Shown piece by piece: positions 24,153 to 34,021 of a DNA stretch of 64,000 bases. Position 1 is the stretch's first letter. Every line of letters begins with the position of its first letter. This stretch comes from Chlamydiae bacterium Ga0074140 (GTDB lineage Bacteria; Chlamydiota; Chlamydiia; Chlamydiales; Rhabdochlamydiaceae), in assembly GCA_001464115.1 (NCBI GenBank), contig LNES01000003.1:186001-250000 (forward strand). Reading direction: 5' to 3'. Made by a program: the position numbers and the translations under genes. The notes under the pieces are model-generated. The model searched no databases. It saw nothing but the letters and a program-made list of their open reading frames with translations, and was not told the origin of the DNA.

Positions 24153-25526
24153 CTAGAATTCTGCGTGCCCGGGGAAGCGAGGGAATGGAATCACATCGCG
24201 GATATTCTCCATGCCCGTGATGAACAGGATCAGCCGCTCGAACCCAACGCCGAAGCCCGCATGGGGCACAGTGCCATACTGGCGAAGTTGGAGGTACCAC
24301 CAGTAGTCCTCTGCTCGAAGACCGAACTCCTCGATCTTCTTTTTCAAGATATCGTGGCGCTCTTCACGTTGGCTTCCGCCGATGATCTCGCCGATTTTTG
24401 GGACGAGCACATCCATGGCTGCTACGGTCTTACCATCTTCGTTGGCGCGCATGTAGAACGATTTAATTTTTGCAGGGTAGTTGGTGAGGATCACCGGTTT
24501 TTTGCAGTGCTCTTCTGCGAGAAACCGCTCGTGTTCCGATTGGAGATCCATTCCCCAGGAAACAGGGAATGCAAAAGATTTTCCCGATTGCTGAAGAATT
24601 TCAATCGCCTCTGTGTAGGTCAGACGTACAAAAGGAGAGCTCGCAACATGCTTTAACCGTTCCAGAAGACCCTTTTCAATAAACTGATCGAAGAGCTCGA
24701 GATCCTCGTGGCAATGCTCAAGCGCATATTTTGTGACATATTTTAAATAACCTTCAGCGCACTCCATGTCATCCTCGAGATCCGCAAAAGCCATTTCAGG
24801 CTCGATCATCCAGAATTCAGCAAGGTGCCTTGTCGTTGTAGAGGGTTCTGCGCGGAAGGTGGGCCCAAAAGTGTAGATATCCGAAAGTGCGCAGGCGAGA
24901 GCCTCCCCGTTAAGCTGCCCAGAAACTGTGAGGTAGGCAGGACGCCCAAAAAAATCTTGCGAATAGTCGACAGCCCCATCTTTGAGACGCGGGAGCGATT
25001 TTAAATCCATGCTGGTGACGCCAAACTGCTTGCCGCCTCCCTCTGCATCCGACGCCGTGATGATGGGCGTATGGACGTAAAGAAAGCCACGCTCCTCAAA
25101 AAAAGCGTGAGTTGCCATTGCAAGAGCATGACGAATACGCATCACCGCGCCTTGCGTGTTCGTGCGCGGACGGAGATGTGCGATTGTGCGCAAAAATTCA
25201 AACGAGTGGCGCTTTTTTTGCAGAGGATAATCCTCGGGAGAGCAGGTGCCAAATAGCTGGATCTTTTCCGCTTTGAGTTCCCACTTCTGTTTTTGGCCGG
25301 GGCTTTCTACGAGTTTTCCCGTAACGCCAATGGACGCACCGGTTGTCAGCTGAGGAGACATCTGAGATGCATCTGCCACAATCTGCAGGGAAGAGAGGGT
25401 TGAGCCATCGTTCAGTTCAATAAATGCAAAGTTTTTCTGATCACGAACCGAACGAATCCATCCGCAAACTGTTAACGTTTTCCCAATCTCAGAAGCTTGT
25501 ATTCTCTTAATTTTTGTATGTTTCAT
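24153..25526 (-). CDS. asnS: Asparaginyl-tRNA synthetase
   Basis: [23 protein letters not shown]..., C-terminal [36 protein letters not shown]. Confidence 0.92.
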   Translation of the reverse strand: MKHTKIKRIQASEIGKTLTVCGWIRSVRDQKNFAFIELNDGSTLSSLQIVADASQMSPQLTTGASIGVTGKLVESPGQKQKWELKAEKIQLFGTCSPEDYPLQKKRHSFEFLRTIAHLRPRTNTQGAVMRIRHALAMATHAFFEERGFLYVHTPIITASDAEGGGKQFGVTSMDLKSLPRLKDGAVDYSQDFFGRPAYLTVSGQLNGEALACALSDIYTFGPTFRAEPSTTTRHLAEFWMIEPEMAFADLEDDMECAEGYLKYVTKYALEHCHEDLELFDQFIEKGLLERLKHVASSPFVRLTYTEAIEILQQSGKSFAFPVSWGMDLQSEHERFLAEEHCKKPVILTNYPAKIKSFYMRANEDGKTVAAMDVLVPKIGEIIGGSQREERHDILKKKIEEFGLRAEDYWWYLQLRQYGTVPHAGFGVGFERLILFITGMENIRDVIPFPRFPGHAEF

Positions 25527-26395
25527 TTGGCTAAATCTCGCAGTAGCTGAATCTCATCTTTCCATATTTCTGTAACTGGCGTCTCCAAATATTTTGGAAG
25601 CTCGCGCAGGTCGGGGTGGTTCATCAAAACTTTGAAACATTCGATGCCGATCTCTCCCTTTCCAAGAGAGGCGTGCCTGTCGCGTCTGGAGCCAAGTGGT
25701 TTCATCGAGTCATTGAGATGGAATGCATAGAGGTGTTTGAGCCCTACGATCTCATCAAATTCTTTCAAAACCTTTTCCCATCCCGCTTTTGTGCGGATGT
25801 CATAACCCGCGGCAAAAATGTGGCATGTGTCGATACACACGCCGATCGGAATCTTTTTATGTACCTTGTCGATCACATACGCTAAATGTTCGAAACGGTG
25901 ACCCACACTGGTTCCCTGACCGGCTGTTGCCTCCAAAAGCACTCTCGTTGAACCCTTTTCCAATAAGGATTCACACTCGAGCAGGCTTTCAGAAATCGTA
26001 TTTAAACACGCCATCTCATCTGCGCCGAGTGCCGCTCCTGGATGAAAGTTTAGGTAGGTGATTTTCAGCTTGTGACAACGCTCGATCTCTTCTTTAAACG
26101 TCTTACGGCTCTTGTGCAAACCATCAGCATCTGGAGAACCGAGATTGATCAAGTAGCTGTCATGGCTCATAATTTTTTTGAGACCCGTGCTTTGCAAAGT
26201 CTCATGCCAGAGCTCAAGCTCTTTCTCAGGAATAGGCTTTCCCTTCCACTGTCTCTGGTTGCTCGTAAAAATTTGTACCGTCGTTGCGCCGATCGCCGCC
26301 CCTTCAAGGAGAGCATTATGGACTCCCCCCGCAATCGAGGTGTGAGCGCCAATGAGAAGTTCGTCAGAAGGCGTTTTTTTCATAAAGCTTTTCAA
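25523..26395 (-). CDS. nfo: Endonuclease IV (AP endonuclease)
   Basis: [38 protein letters not shown]...; 4-bp overlap with asnS. Confidence 0.92.
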   Translation of the reverse strand: MKSFMKKTPSDELLIGAHTSIAGGVHNALLEGAAIGATTVQIFTSNQRQWKGKPIPEKELELWHETLQSTGLKKIMSHDSYLINLGSPDADGLHKSRKTFKEEIERCHKLKITYLNFHPGAALGADEMACLNTISESLLECESLLEKGSTRVLLEATAGQGTSVGHRFEHLAYVIDKVHKKIPIGVCIDTCHIFAAGYDIRTKAGWEKVLKEFDEIVGLKHLYAFHLNDSMKPLGSRRDRHASLGKGEIGIECFKVLMNHPDLRELPKYLETPVTEIWKDEIQLLRDLAK

Positions 26396-26409
26396 AAAAG
26401 CAAGATTAT

Positions 26410-28062
26410 ATGAGAAATGTAGTAACTTTACAAATCAATATGTCTCCAGAACAACCTCGTACACTCTTCAAATCTGCCTTCCACTTTCTTTCAGGCACCC
26501 TAATCAGTCGGGTCACTGGGCTAGTACGTGATCTTTCGATGGCCTGGTGCTTCGGAAGCCACCCTGCGCTGGCTGCATTTATGGTCGCCTTCCGCTTCTC
26601 CAACCTCATTAGACGCCTTTTTGGCGAGGGGCAGATGGCAAATGGGTTTATTCCACACTTTGAAAGTTTGCGAGCCATCTCTAGTGAAGCGGGTGCGCGC
26701 TTTTTTCGCGATCTCTTCTTCTCCCTGGCAAGTTTTCTGCTGCTAATAGCAATCCTTTTCGAAGGAGGGCTTTGGACATGGTTGAATGTGGGGGTAGGGG
26801 AGGGAACAGCTGAAATTTTACAGCTGACGATGCTGATGATGCCTGGGATTGTTTTTATCTGCCTTTTTGGACTCGGTTCTGCGCTACTGCAGTGCGAAGG
26901 GCGGTTTTTTCTATCCGGATTTGCCCCTGTTGCCTTCAATGCCGTGTGGATTGGTGCCGTCTTGTGGCTAAGAGATTTAACCCCCGAACAAGCGATGCCA
27001 CTCCTTGCGATTGCCATCGTGTTCGCTTTCTTTATGCAATGGGCCGTCACCGTGCCAAAAATGGTGAAGTTTTTTCGTGGTACGCTCCCGTTTCGAGAAT
27101 TTTTTCAACCCAAACTCTTCTCAGCCGAACTCCGTAAAATTGTGATCCCGATCTTTTTGGGGGTTATCGGCATCGGTGCCATGCAGGTTAACAGTGCCCT
27201 TGATGCGATCTTCGCCAGGTTCGCCTCTCTCGAAGGCCCCGCCTATCTCTGGTACGCCATCCGCATTCAGCAGTTTCCCCTGGCGCTTTTGGGAGTAGCC
27301 CTCTCCTCCGCTCTTTTGCCCTCTCTTTCAAGAGCTTCCGAAAGGGGAGAGTGGACGACATTTCGCACGCTGCTGCTCTCTTCTCTAGTCAAGTGCATTA
27401 GCTTAATGCTTCCTGCCGCAGTGGTGCTGTTTGTTTTAGGAGCATCTATTGTCAATCTCTTCTATGGACATGGCGATTTTTCTCAAGTCGCTACATATGA
27501 AACGCTTCTTTGCCTCTGGGGATATAGCCTCGGACTTCTTCCTGCAGCTGGGATCCTTCTTTTAGCTCCCGCATTTTACGCCCAGAAAGATTACAAAACA
27601 CCGATGAAAGGGGCCCTCTATGCCGTTCTTTTGCATGTTCTGGCTAATTCACTCATGATCTTTGTGCTGAAGTGGGGAGCCTTTAGCATCGCCCTTGCAA
27701 CAAGCCTCAGCGCTCTTTTCAACTTTTCCTACCTCAGAAAAAAACTCGAAGGAAAAATTGGAGTGCTTTGGGATTCTCTGTTTTTCCGTACCGTTGTCAA
27801 GATCTCTCTTTGTACCTTCGTGGCCGCACTTTGCGCATTTGCCGTCGCGGCTACACTTTTTGCCGATCCCACCCTCGCGGTTGTTCAAGGCAAGGAGCCT
27901 CTCTTCACGCGCTCCTTACAGGATCAGTTCTTCTCTCTAGGTGTAGGAGGAGCTTGCTTTCTCGTTGTTCTTCTCGTAGCCGCTTGGGTACTACGCGTTC
28001 ATGAGATTCTCGAACTCATCGGTCTAAAAACCAGAAAAAAAGAAACGCTGATCGACGAATAA
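26410..28062 (+). CDS. murJ: Lipid II flippase MurJ/MviN
   Basis: LISRVTGLVRDLSMAWCFGSHPALAAFMVAFRFSNLIRRLFGEGQMANGFIPHFE. Confidence 0.92.
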   Translation: MRNVVTLQINMSPEQPRTLFKSAFHFLSGTLISRVTGLVRDLSMAWCFGSHPALAAFMVAFRFSNLIRRLFGEGQMANGFIPHFESLRAISSEAGARFFRDLFFSLASFLLLIAILFEGGLWTWLNVGVGEGTAEILQLTMLMMPGIVFICLFGLGSALLQCEGRFFLSGFAPVAFNAVWIGAVLWLRDLTPEQAMPLLAIAIVFAFFMQWAVTVPKMVKFFRGTLPFREFFQPKLFSAELRKIVIPIFLGVIGIGAMQVNSALDAIFARFASLEGPAYLWYAIRIQQFPLALLGVALSSALLPSLSRASERGEWTTFRTLLLSSLVKCISLMLPAAVVLFVLGASIVNLFYGHGDFSQVATYETLLCLWGYSLGLLPAAGILLLAPAFYAQKDYKTPMKGALYAVLLHVLANSLMIFVLKWGAFSIALATSLSALFNFSYLRKKLEGKIGVLWDSLFFRTVVKISLCTFVAALCAFAVAATLFADPTLAVVQGKEPLFTRSLQDQFFSLGVGGACFLVVLLVAAWVLRVHEILELIGLKTRKKETLIDE

Positions 28063-28182
28063 TAAGCGCAGAAGGCAAAAGCAGGATATTTTAACACCGA
28101 GTACACCGAGAGTACTGAGCCAAAGAAGGAGGGGTTTAAATTCTTTCTTCTCTTTCGTCCATCACTCATCATTCATCGATCA

Positions 28183-29769
28183 TCACTTCTTCTCGTACTC
28201 TGCCCATTTGAAGTCGAGCTGATTGAGCTCTGAGACGTAGACATTTTTAAGGTTCTTTTTCTTCGCGTAGCAGATCGAGGTGAAATACATCGGGATCACG
28301 GGCATTTCTTCCATCAGCAATTTTTCAGCGAGGAAAAACTTCTCTCTTCGCTTCTCGTTGTCCACTTCCATTTCAGTGTCATTGAGAAGGGCTTGATAGA
28401 CCGGATTTTCCCAGCGAGACATATTAACGCCATCTGAGCGGAAACGGAATGTTTGCATGATGTAGATCGGATCGCGAAGCCAAGAGTGCCATCCCATACC
28501 GCCGATTTGAAAATTCCCCTTGACCAGGTTCTGGTAGTGAACTTTCCATTCTTCTTGCTGCAATACAACGCGAATATCGAAAGCCTTCTCCCATTGTTCT
28601 TGGGCAATTTGGGAGGTGCGTTGATGGTATTCTGAGGAGTTGTAACTCAAGACGATTGGAGGAAGTTGTTCCTTCGTGATGCCCAGTTCTTGAAGTGCTT
28701 CAGCAAAGAGTTTTCTTGCCTGCTCTACGTTGTTATCAGGGAAATAAGGATCTGTATAAACATTCAGGGATTTGGGAAGCACGCCGAGCGCGGGCATCTC
28801 TCCTTCTTGAAGAATGTGATCTGTGATCTCTTTTCGGTGGAGCGCATAAGCAAAAGCTTTACGCATCTTCTTGTTATTGAAAGGGAAAGCCTCCGTGTTG
28901 ATGAAGTACCAGTAGATGCCCATGGAGGGGACAAACGTTAAATCCCCGCGCTTTTTCAGAGCAGGAAGAGCATCGAGAGGAATGCGTGAAAGTGGTTTTC
29001 CCGTCCATACAAGTTCATTTTTTTCGAACATGTGGAGTTGCGTAAGACCCTCTTGAACAATTGCGATCTTAATGCCGGCGAGTTTGACATGATCGCGGTC
29101 CCAGTAGTGGGGATTCTTTAGAACGATGATCTCATCGTTTTGTTTATGTTGTGCGAGAATGAAAGGCCCGTTGGAAATGAACGTGTCGCCAGCCTCATTC
29201 ATCCAATCTGGATTTTTCTTGTCTATTTCAGCGTTGATGGGGAAAAACGAAGAGGTAGAGATCACCTCTAAAAAATAGGGGGTGGGGTGCTCAAGTTCAA
29301 CACGCAAAGTTTTTGCGTTAAGTGCCTTGATGCCCACTTCGTCAAGCGATGTTTTTTTCTGCACAAACGATTGTACGTTTTTGATTGGATAGTAGTTGTG
29401 TACAGCTGCGCCTTTGGTGCTCCGTCCAATCACGCGCTTCCATGAGTACTCAAAATCATAAGCAGTTACGGGCTCTCCATTGGACCATTTGCTATCACGT
29501 AAGAAGAAGGTGTAGGTTTTAAGATCCGAGGAGATCTCATAACGTTCTGCCGCAGCAGGAACAAGATTTCCAGAGAGATCCAGAGTCATCAACCCTTCGA
29601 ACAACATCCGGAGGATAATCTGGGAGGAGTCGTCTATTCCAATACTCGGATCAAGAGAACGAACCTCTGTAGACATGCTGATGGGTAGCAAATTCTTCTT
29701 CTCCTTCTGTTCGATTTTGCTGCATGAGGCGCAACAAAAAGTCATTATAAGCAACAGGGTATTTCTCAT
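28183..29769 (-). CDS. Oligopeptide ABC transporter substrate-binding lipoprotein (OppA/SBP_bac_5)
   Basis: Lipobox MRNTLLLIMTFCCASCS; YTFFLRDSKWSNGEPVTAYDFEYSWKRVI. Confidence 0.88.
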   Translation of the reverse strand: MRNTLLLIMTFCCASCSKIEQKEKKNLLPISMSTEVRSLDPSIGIDDSSQIILRMLFEGLMTLDLSGNLVPAAAERYEISSDLKTYTFFLRDSKWSNGEPVTAYDFEYSWKRVIGRSTKGAAVHNYYPIKNVQSFVQKKTSLDEVGIKALNAKTLRVELEHPTPYFLEVISTSSFFPINAEIDKKNPDWMNEAGDTFISNGPFILAQHKQNDEIIVLKNPHYWDRDHVKLAGIKIAIVQEGLTQLHMFEKNELVWTGKPLSRIPLDALPALKKRGDLTFVPSMGIYWYFINTEAFPFNNKKMRKAFAYALHRKEITDHILQEGEMPALGVLPKSLNVYTDPYFPDNNVEQARKLFAEALQELGITKEQLPPIVLSYNSSEYHQRTSQIAQEQWEKAFDIRVVLQQEEWKVHYQNLVKGNFQIGGMGWHSWLRDPIYIMQTFRFRSDGVNMSRWENPVYQALLNDTEMEVDNEKRREKFFLAEKLLMEEMPVIPMYFTSICYAKKKNLKNVYVSELNQLDFKWAEYEKK

Positions 29770-29834
29770 GGCGTCCAATTTTAGGCTAAATAACTATTTA
29801 ATTAAATCTTTTTGATCTCTTAAATTGGTATAGG

Positions 29835-32800
29835 ATGAAAGACACTACACAGGCCGATTTTTCTTTTTCGCCTTTGCATGAGGACGGAGGACGCCATTTT
29901 CGCTGGAAAATTCTTCCGCAATTAGGAAGTCCAATCGAGTCGCCAGAACTGGCTTCCTATATCAAAAGCTCCGCCCAGATGTTGGAGGAGCAGCTTCTTG
30001 AGGGGCTTTCGTTTGAGGATGAGAAGGATTTTCTTACCTGGATTCAAGAATCCCTCCCCCTTTTGAAGTGGACTCTTCCCGAAACTTCTCCCAGTCTTTT
30101 GCCTCTTTTGCTTCTCTGCCCTGGTTCCAAAATACAAAAGACCGAAGCTCTTTTGCGTGACTACATCAAGAGTCAACTTCTACGCGATAAAGAGATCCCT
30201 ATACTTTCCTTCCAGCATCTCTATTTTCATTTTGAAAACTTTCCGCATGAAAGTTTACTTTTCATTCACTTGCAAATTCTTGTAGAGGACTCTGTTCAAC
30301 TTGGTCTTTTTAAAAAAAACCTCCCACTTCTCACAAAAGAGATCGTCCAGGTCGTAAAAACACGCTATTTTGCGCATAATTTGCTTGAGGTTAAAAGCCT
30401 TTCTCAAGATTTTAAAACCACACTGATTCATCAAGATCTCGTCCGTCTTTTACAAAAATATCCGCATCTTTTCGACCAGGGAGTTTTTGTAGACGTAAAA
30501 AGACTTCTTGCGCTCGCAACAAAGGAGTTTTTAGAGAGCAGGCCACCTCGACATCTCGCGAAAATCCTTGCAGCTCACCACATGACACGCAAGATCATCA
30601 TGCGTGCGATCGGTCTCTTTCCCGAGGAGAGACATCTAGAGCTGCGCGTGGCCCCTACAAAACTCCACTTTCTTTTTGGGACCAAGTCAGTTGTTGGGCT
30701 CATGATTACCATCTGCTTGCGGGATCGCTATGAGTTTTTCGAGGAGAAGCACGTGCTGCTCGCCGTCCAAAAGATCATCCCAGCAGCGCAGATTGTGAAG
30801 GGTTCGTATTATCTCTTCCAGATGCCGCAAGATATGATCCGTACGCTCTATCTCGAGATCGAAAAGAAAGATGCAGAGCCGATCAGTCCACAGGAAAAGG
30901 TGCTTCTTAAGAAGGTTCTTTCTAACGAGCTGAAGGCGAGCGTCGAGAAGTTGATTCCCTCGATTTTCATGGTCCGAAATGAAGAAGAGATCATGAAAAA
31001 TATCCTGATCCTAAGCCAAGAGCTGAAGTATATCTCGGATCTTCCTCAGGTGATGATCTCTTTCGAGCAGCAATCGACAAGCGATCTCGTCTTTACGGTA
31101 ATCATGGTAAGAGCTCTTCGAAAGCAGACCAAATCACTGGATCTTCTTTTTCAAAAAATTGAGTCGCGAGTCGAATTTATTCCGGATCGCACACAGACGG
31201 TAGGCTATCTCAGAAAAAAATATCCCAAAGAGGCAACCACATTTCGGCTACGCATTCCTAAAGATAATACTCTTTTACGTGCAGACTCTTCGGTAAATTT
31301 TTACCTGGCCCGGCAGAGGGTTATACACATCTTGCAAGAGGCGGTTGGAGAGGTGCGCGATTACAACGGGGGCATGATTCTTCAGCAGGTCGAACAGTTC
31401 TCTGAGATGAAGAACGCGTTTCCTGAGATTGCTCAACGTCATCCCGATCTTCTCGAGGATTTTTTCTATGCCCTTACACCCATTGAAATGCAGGCCACCC
31501 TTTCTCTTGCGAATCTTCACACGCTCTTCCGCCTCCTGCTTGAAGGTATTGCTGCGGATCTTCCAAAAAGAGACAGCTATGTTTTAAAGGTTGAGCAGAA
31601 GCGCGAGAATATCTTCTTGCTTCTTCGCGCCAAAGACGCATCCTATCGCGAACATGTTCAGCGTGCACTGAACGCCCTCGAGATCTACCCCAAATCTCTC
31701 TGCTCGACGCATGTCGATATTCAAGGATCTTACTGCACAGGGTTTATCTACGACTGCCCACAAGATCATCTTCAGGGGAAATTTATCGCAGCGGTTAGGC
31801 AAGGCATCCAGGCGTGGCAGGAGAAGCTCAGCAGCCTAAAAATTTTGCGCCTCTGTTATCTCTCCTTTCCGATTTCACTCGATCCTCGAATTGGGGGTGA
31901 CGAAGACTCCGAACGATTCCTTGAGCTGCTCTTTGAAGGTCTTATGCGCATGGATAAATACGGTATGCCAGCTTATGCAATCGCGAAATCCCTCGAAGTC
32001 TCCACCGATCATAAACGTTATATTTTCAAACTACGCGATACCCTCTGGTCGAATGGTGATCGCGTGACTGCACACGATTTTGAATATGCATGGAAAAAAA
32101 TCCTCTCTCCCAACTTTTCGACGCCATTCGCCTATCTTTTTTATCCGATCAAAAATGCAAAACTTGCGAGAGAGGGGAAAGTTCCCGTCGATGACGTTGG
32201 CGTAAAAGCGATCGACGATTGGACACTCCTGGTTGAACTGGATCACCCAGCTCCCTACTTTTTGGAATTAACAGCATTCACTCTCTATTCTCCTGTAAAC
32301 CATCGCATCGACAAGATTCATCCCAATTGGGCAGTGGAAGAGGGAAAGGGGTATGTTTGCAATGGTCCCTTTCAATTGAAAAAGCGCAACTCTTCTCGCG
32401 GGTACGAGTTGGTGAAAAATGCTTTGTATTGGAATGCAAAACACATCGAACTTGATCAAGTTCTGATTACTCAGAACAATAATTACACAGCCCAGCAGAT
32501 GTTCAAGAATGACGAAATCGACTGGTTTGGTCGGCCGCTCAATCTTTGGGATTCTTCATCCGATTCTGGGCAGAACGAAAAAGTGGAAACAACTTCTATT
32601 CCTCGAATCTTCTGGTATGTCTTCAACGTAAGAAGATTTCCCTTCACACATCCCAAGTTGAGACAAGCGCTCGCTTATGGTGTGAGCCGAGAAGCTCTCA
32701 TCAAAGCGCTGAATTACAGCGGCTCTCCCGCGATCACGCCTCTTCCTTTTACACATACACTGCTTCGCGAACAGGGGATGGGAATCGTCGATGGCGATAA

Positions 32801-33344
32801 AGAACGCGCGCAGCAGCTGTTTCATGAGGCACTTCAGGAGCTGGGCATAAAAAAATCAGATTTCCCTGTTCTAACGATTATCCAAACAGCTGGAGAGGTT
32901 CGTCACAAAACTGCTCACCTGATCAAGAAGCAGTGGGAAGAGCTTTTTGGGATTCACTGCAATGTTGAAGCGCATGATTGGGGCACGATTTTTGATCGAC
33001 TCACCCACGGAGATTACCAGATTGGCGGGATGAACTGGAAAGCCTGGATCAACGATCCAAGTTACACGTTAAATGCATTTCGTTATGCGTCTGAAAAGGT
33101 CAATTTTGCAAAGTGGGAAAATGAAGCGTATCAAGCTTTCCTCGAAATGGCTGATCGAGAGATCGATCCACACAACCGTCTAAAGTACTTAAGAGGTGCT
33201 GAAGAGATCCTTCTGAGCGAAATGCCGGTTATACCGATCTACTACGAAGTTCAACAATTCAAGCGGAAAAACCATTTGAAAGTGGATATCAACACCCAAA
33301 CGGGACATATCGACTTCTCGACAGCACGGATCCTGAACAACTGA
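29835..33344 (+). CDS. Large protein: ~640-aa N-terminal region of unknown function fused to an OppA/SBP_bac_5 domain
   Basis: Residues ~660 to end match OppA (YIFKLRDTLWSNGDRVTAHDFEYAWKKIL...); N-terminal part has no recognised domain and no signal peptide. Confidence 0.7.
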   Translation: MKDTTQADFSFSPLHEDGGRHFRWKILPQLGSPIESPELASYIKSSAQMLEEQLLEGLSFEDEKDFLTWIQESLPLLKWTLPETSPSLLPLLLLCPGSKIQKTEALLRDYIKSQLLRDKEIPILSFQHLYFHFENFPHESLLFIHLQILVEDSVQLGLFKKNLPLLTKEIVQVVKTRYFAHNLLEVKSLSQDFKTTLIHQDLVRLLQKYPHLFDQGVFVDVKRLLALATKEFLESRPPRHLAKILAAHHMTRKIIMRAIGLFPEERHLELRVAPTKLHFLFGTKSVVGLMITICLRDRYEFFEEKHVLLAVQKIIPAAQIVKGSYYLFQMPQDMIRTLYLEIEKKDAEPISPQEKVLLKKVLSNELKASVEKLIPSIFMVRNEEEIMKNILILSQELKYISDLPQVMISFEQQSTSDLVFTVIMVRALRKQTKSLDLLFQKIESRVEFIPDRTQTVGYLRKKYPKEATTFRLRIPKDNTLLRADSSVNFYLARQRVIHILQEAVGEVRDYNGGMILQQVEQFSEMKNAFPEIAQRHPDLLEDFFYALTPIEMQATLSLANLHTLFRLLLEGIAADLPKRDSYVLKVEQKRENIFLLLRAKDASYREHVQRALNALEIYPKSLCSTHVDIQGSYCTGFIYDCPQDHLQGKFIAAVRQGIQAWQEKLSSLKILRLCYLSFPISLDPRIGGDEDSERFLELLFEGLMRMDKYGMPAYAIAKSLEVSTDHKRYIFKLRDTLWSNGDRVTAHDFEYAWKKILSPNFSTPFAYLFYPIKNAKLAREGKVPVDDVGVKAIDDWTLLVELDHPAPYFLELTAFTLYSPVNHRIDKIHPNWAVEEGKGYVCNGPFQLKKRNSSRGYELVKNALYWNAKHIELDQVLITQNNNYTAQQMFKNDEIDWFGRPLNLWDSSSDSGQNEKVETTSIPRIFWYVFNVRRFPFTHPKLRQALAYGVSREALIKALNYSGSPAITPLPFTHTLLREQGMGIVDGDKERAQQLFHEALQELGIKKSDFPVLTIIQTAGEVRHKTAHLIKKQWEELFGIHCNVEAHDWGTIFDRLTHGDYQIGGMNWKAWINDPSYTLNAFRYASEKVNFAKWENEAYQAFLEMADREIDPHNRLKYLRGAEEILLSEMPVIPIYYEVQQFKRKNHLKVDINTQTGHIDFSTARILNN

Positions 33345-33379
33345 AGCACCGATTTCGTCTCTTCTGCATCTCTTCAGGG

Positions 33380-33432
33380 AAGAGCTGCGACAAGTCGCAG
33401 TCAAACAAAGCGGTGACGAGTCACCGCACTCC
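33380..33432. repeat. REP-like palindromic element, two short hairpins
   Basis: ctgcgacaagtcgcag and gcggtgacgagtcaccgc, followed by actccaaa; related motif at 38515-38543. Confidence 0.5.
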
Positions 33433-33462
33433 AAAAAGGCCCCTAAAGCGGGGCCTTTATTC
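33433..33462. terminator. Bidirectional Rho-independent terminator between convergent genes
   Basis: aaaggcccc-taaagc-ggggccttt. Confidence 0.75.
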
Positions 33463-33855
33463 TCAGTTCAGCGAAAAAAGAGGAGCTCGTGGAGCGCGAT
33501 AGGGTCTGCACTGCTCAAATGTGCAATGTAGAACTGCGGGCACGAGATCATTGATATTCTCGCGAATGGTACTGCCACCGTTCTGGTAGAGCCATCCACG
33601 TGGGGAAAGAAGGATTTTCACCTGTTTGTGGTGAATCGTTCCATCTGCTTCCACAAAAGAGAGGAAGTAGTGGTACATATCCTTACCAGGACGCAAAAGA
33701 AATGTGAAAACAGGTGCAGTTGCAAGCATGGCTTCACTTTTCATCTCATCGATGTTTTCATTCCATGCGGGGTGCTGCTTAATCTCACTAATCTTCTGCG
33801 TTACCCAAGGCATTTCAGCAAAAGAGAGAGATGAGCTATTAAGAGTTCCTTTCAT
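33463..33855 (-). CDS. Small protein with SH2-like domain (candidate effector)
   Basis: Start at ATG 33855 preceded by GGAGGTTACC. W.ENI.....SEAMLATAPVFTFLLRPGKDMYHYFLSFVEADGTIHHKQVKILL...GWLYQNGGSTIRENINDLVPAVL aligns with the SH2 order W-[YF]..I...eAe.LL...GtFLvRpS...y.LSfv.dgkv.H..I...gfy....F.sl.eLv. Confidence 0.6.
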   Translation of the reverse strand: MKGTLNSSSLSFAEMPWVTQKISEIKQHPAWNENIDEMKSEAMLATAPVFTFLLRPGKDMYHYFLSFVEADGTIHHKQVKILLSPRGWLYQNGGSTIRENINDLVPAVLHCTFEQCRPYRAPRAPLFSLN

Positions 33856-34021
33856 GGTAACCTCCAAGTGTAAAAATATTCCCTGGTTCATCCAGGGGTC
33901 CTTCACGAGGATGGTTTAAAAGCCCATCGATTCGTAAAGAATTGGCAAGGATTATGTAAGTTAAAAATAAAATAGCAAGAAAAATCTTTCGCGCTACCTG
34001 AAAAAACGGATCAGAGAGTGT

